This document shows, piece by piece, positions 38,890-40,890 of a DNA stretch of 40,890 bases. The position numbers and the translations under genes were made by a program. The notes under the pieces were generated by a model, which was given only the letters and a program-made list of their open reading frames with translations, was not told the origin of the DNA and made no database searches. This stretch comes from an uncultured Lachnospiraceae bacterium. Its GTDB lineage: Bacteria > Bacillota > Clostridia > Lachnospirales > Lachnospiraceae. The DNA lies in NCBI GenBank assembly GCA_905203555.1, contig CAJKWK010000020.1, positions 1 through 40,890 on the forward strand. Direction: 5' to 3'. Numbering within the stretch: position 1 is the first letter of the stretch; every line of letters begins with the position of its first letter.

Positions 38890-40017
38890 TTACTGTCTGC
38901 ACCCATCAACGAACACTGCTTTTACATTCAGATCCTCATCCAGCAGTACCAGATCGGCTGCTTTTCCTACAGTAATACTTCCGCAAGTATCATAAATTCC
39001 GATTTCCTTTGCCGGATTCACACTTGCACAAGCGATGGCATCTTCCAATGGAATTCCCATTTCCTTTACTGCCACTCTCAAACATCCCATCAGATCTGTT
39101 GCAGAACCTGCAATTGTTCCGTCCGCCAAAGTTGCTTTTGGTCCTTTTACAAAAACATCCTGACCGCCAAGTGTATACTGACCATCTGTCAGACCAGTCG
39201 CACGCATACTGTCACTAATCAAGATCACTCTCTCCGGACCAAACATCTCAAATGTTGCACGCACAACAGACGGATGGATATGCACACCGTCACAAATCAA
39301 TTCTACACGACACTGCTCTGCATCTCTTGCAGCTCCGATTACGCCCGGATCTCTATGATTCAACGGCGGCATTGCATTGTACAAATGAGTCACGTGACGT
39401 GCTCCTCGTGCAAACGCTTCTGATGCTGTATTGTAATCTGCTGTCGTGTGTGCAATTGACACTGCCACTTCATCCTTCACCGCATCAATAAACTCCATTG
39501 CTCCATCATTTTCCGGCGCAATATCTACAATTTTAATCAGTCCTTTTGCATCCTTCTGCAGTTCATGGAATAACGCTACATCACATGCACGAATGTGTGT
39601 GCCTGCCTGAGCGCCTTTTTTCTTAGAACTGATAAATGGACCCTCCATATTAATTCCGACCAGTTTCGCACCCTTTTTACCTTCATAGTCTCCACCGTTT
39701 TTCATAATCCGATGCAGATCTTCTTCCGAAAGAGTCATAGTTGCCGGACAGATAGAGGTAACACCGATCGATGCCTCATGTTCTGCAATATGTGCGACTG
39801 CTTCCGGTGTTGCATCACAAAAATCATCGCCAACACAGCCATGAAAATGGACATCTACCAATCCCGGAATCGCAAAACAGCCTTCACCATCTATAATTTC
39901 ATCCGTACCCGCTTCTAACTGCTCTCCTACTGCTGTAAATTTCCCATCGCAAATCTCAATTGCACCAGGAGCAAAACACTTATCTTCGCCAAAAATCTTT
40001 ATATTTTTAATAATCAT
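38890..40017 (-). CDS. nagA: N-acetylglucosamine-6-phosphate deacetylase
   Basis: Converts GlcNAc-6-phosphate to glucosamine-6-phosphate and acetate; cytosolic amidohydrolase of 375 residues. Metal and active-site motifs are GLVDVHFHGCVGD, NMEGPFIS (Glu ligand), SIAHTTADY and HVTHLYNAMPPLNHRDPG (His ligands), and LISDSMRATG (catalytic Asp). The ATG at 40017 (MIIKNIKIFGEDKCF) has GAGGG 8 bases upstream and lies 13 bases after nagB. No clear terminator follows before the licT promoter, so read-through into the licT leader is possible. The enzyme acts directly after import by the adjacent phosphotransferase system. Confidence 0.97.
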   Translation of the reverse strand: MIIKNIKIFGEDKCFAPGAIEICDGKFTAVGEQLEAGTDEIIDGEGCFAIPGLVDVHFHGCVGDDFCDATPEAVAHIAEHEASIGVTSICPATMTLSEEDLHRIMKNGGDYEGKKGAKLVGINMEGPFISSKKKGAQAGTHIRACDVALFHELQKDAKGLIKIVDIAPENDGAMEFIDAVKDEVAVSIAHTTADYNTASEAFARGARHVTHLYNAMPPLNHRDPGVIGAARDAEQCRVELICDGVHIHPSVVRATFEMFGPERVILISDSMRATGLTDGQYTLGGQDVFVKGPKATLADGTIAGSATDLMGCLRVAVKEMGIPLEDAIACASVNPAKEIGIYDTCGSITVGKAADLVLLDEDLNVKAVFVDGCRQ

Positions 40018-40030
40018 ATACGACGCCCTC

Positions 40031-40762
40031 TTATCTTGGAAGTTTGGATGCTGCTGCCTCATCTACTACAACAGTCACATCTGGATGGAACTGCAAAATA
40101 GAAGCCGGCACTTCCGGTGTTACATCCCCATAAAATGCTTTTGCTACGATTTCAGCCTTGTCTTCACCACTTACAACAACCAGAATCTTCTTTGCTTTCA
40201 TGATCGTACCGATTCCCATTGTATATGCCTGTCTCGGAACATCATCTGCTGATGCAAAGAATCTCTTATTTGCTTCGATTGTACTCTCTGTCAGATCTAC
40301 GCAGTGTGTTTCTTTGTCAAATGCCGGTGCCGGTTCATTGAATCCGATATGTCCATTGTGTCCGAGACCCAGGAGCTGCAAATCTACACCGCCATAAGAA
40401 GCAATCAGTTCTTCATATCTTCTGCACTCTTTTTCTGCATCCGGTTCAGTTCCATCCGGCACGTTTGTATTTGCAGGATCGATATTTACCCGGTCAAACA
40501 AATGCTCATGCATAAAATAGTAATAGCTCTGATCGTGATTGTGATCCAAGCCACGATACTCGTCAAGATTCACAGAAGATACCTGTGAAAAATCCAAATC
40601 TCCTTTTTCATACCATTCTACCAACTGATCATATGTACCAATCGGAGAAGAACCTGTTGCCAATCCCAGTACACAATTTGGCTTTGTAATAATCTGTGCA
40701 GAAATAATATTTGCTGCCTTTCTGCTCATATCCTTATAATCTTTTGCTACAATAATTCTCAT
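40031..40762 (-). CDS. nagB: Glucosamine-6-phosphate deaminase
   Basis: Converts glucosamine-6-phosphate to fructose-6-phosphate and ammonia, feeding glycolysis. The 243 residues carry GLATGSSPIGTY (phosphate loop), SSVNLDEYRGL (catalytic Asp), DLQLLGLGHNGHIGFNEP (active-site His/Glu) and AYTMGIGTIM. It is the short Bacillus-type enzyme, lacking the C-terminal extension involved in E. coli allostery. AGGAGGT is 7 bases before the ATG. It heads the nagBA operon, whose promoter contains a DasR/NagR-like site. Confidence 0.97.
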   Translation of the reverse strand: MRIIVAKDYKDMSRKAANIISAQIITKPNCVLGLATGSSPIGTYDQLVEWYEKGDLDFSQVSSVNLDEYRGLDHNHDQSYYYFMHEHLFDRVNIDPANTNVPDGTEPDAEKECRRYEELIASYGGVDLQLLGLGHNGHIGFNEPAPAFDKETHCVDLTESTIEANKRFFASADDVPRQAYTMGIGTIMKAKKILVVVSGEDKAEIVAKAFYGDVTPEVPASILQFHPDVTVVVDEAAASKLPR

Positions 40763-40795
40763 AACTTTTACCTCCTAAAAGATTTTGCTATTATT

Positions 40796-40829
40796 AGCAT
40801 ACGTTTCACTTGACAGGTTGTCAAGACCA
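40796..40829 (-). promoter_or_regulatory. nagBA promoter with DasR/NagR-like operator
   Basis: Minus-strand TTGACA (40824-40819), 17-bp spacer, TATGCT (40801-40796). TGGTCTTGACAA (40829-40818) matches 10 of 12 bases of the TGGTCTAGACCA core bound by GntR-type GlcN6P sensors and covers the -35. A CTTGACA/TGTCAAG inverted repeat overlaps it. Confidence 0.6.
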
Positions 40830-40890
40830 AAACACGCTTGAGTTTCCGCAGTTTTATCCACAGAGCTTCAAACCAACCGCCTCGGTTATA

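Noticed and set aside
1..40890. CRISPR arrays, rRNA genes, prophage or plasmid origin
   Set aside because: No regularly spaced repeats, no rRNA sequence, no phage structural or replication genes seen; apart from the IS110 fragment the window reads as ordinary chromosome.

Overview
The window looks like chromosome of an anaerobic low-to-mid GC Bacillota gut commensal, most likely a Lachnospiraceae member. This rests on AGGAGG-type ribosome sites, sigma-A-like promoters, a murB-rapZ-whiA-HPr cluster, a LicT-controlled GlcNAc phosphotransferase system, a B12-dependent propanediol dehydratase operon and a sortase-anchored beta-helix protein. Species cannot be fixed from sequence alone.

Layout. 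1-1053: truncated IS110-family transposase and its upstream non-coding region. 1054-2778: sugar-phosphate isomerase-like TIM barrel, short MerR regulator, small membrane protein. 2779-15996: a propanediol-utilisation (pdu) region in two parts. The left part is a leftward mini-operon of two PduU/EutS-type microcompartment shell proteins and a PduV/EutP GTPase, divergent from an AraC regulator. The right part is pduCDEGH plus a PduO-type adenosyltransferase, running rightward. Between them lies a leftward two-gene unit: a membrane-anchored chaperone-like protein and a cell-wall-anchored beta-helix protein resembling GH136 lacto-N-biosidase (LnbY/LnbX type). 16060-17864: MATE exporter with its MarR regulator. 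18028-23465: TetR divergon with an MMPL/RND exporter and a secreted heptad-repeat protein. 23682-24322: decayed M20 peptidase. 24416-28617: mutarotase-like protein, FKBP/trigger-factor lipoprotein, cardiolipin synthase, small membrane-anchored protein. 28777-33087: tRNA-Glu, lipid kinase, Crh-like HPr, whiA, rapZ, murB. 33366-35619: CNNM/CorC protein, tRNA-Ser, cutC. 35758-40762: GlcNAc uptake and catabolism (nagE, EIIA, licT, nagA, nagB).

How it fits together. The strongest new signal is a three-copy TGTGG-T5 box with identical 10 and 22 bp spacing at 4499-4544 (between the shell operon and araC) and 10267-10312 (between the lnb-like pair and pduC). This suggests that the AraC regulator controls itself, the shell genes, the dehydratase operon and possibly the glycosidase pair. 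In this model the surface enzyme frees lacto-N-biose from type-1 glycan chains; fucose from such glycans yields 1,2-propanediol, which the B12 enzyme dehydrates; GlcNAc enters through the nag genes. The metabolic link is inference; the boxes and gene order are read directly.

Other readable regulation: an RAT/terminator leader before licT, three TGAC-N5-GTCA operators in the TetR divergon, a 12-bp inverted repeat at the MarR promoter, and a DasR/NagR-like site at nagBA.
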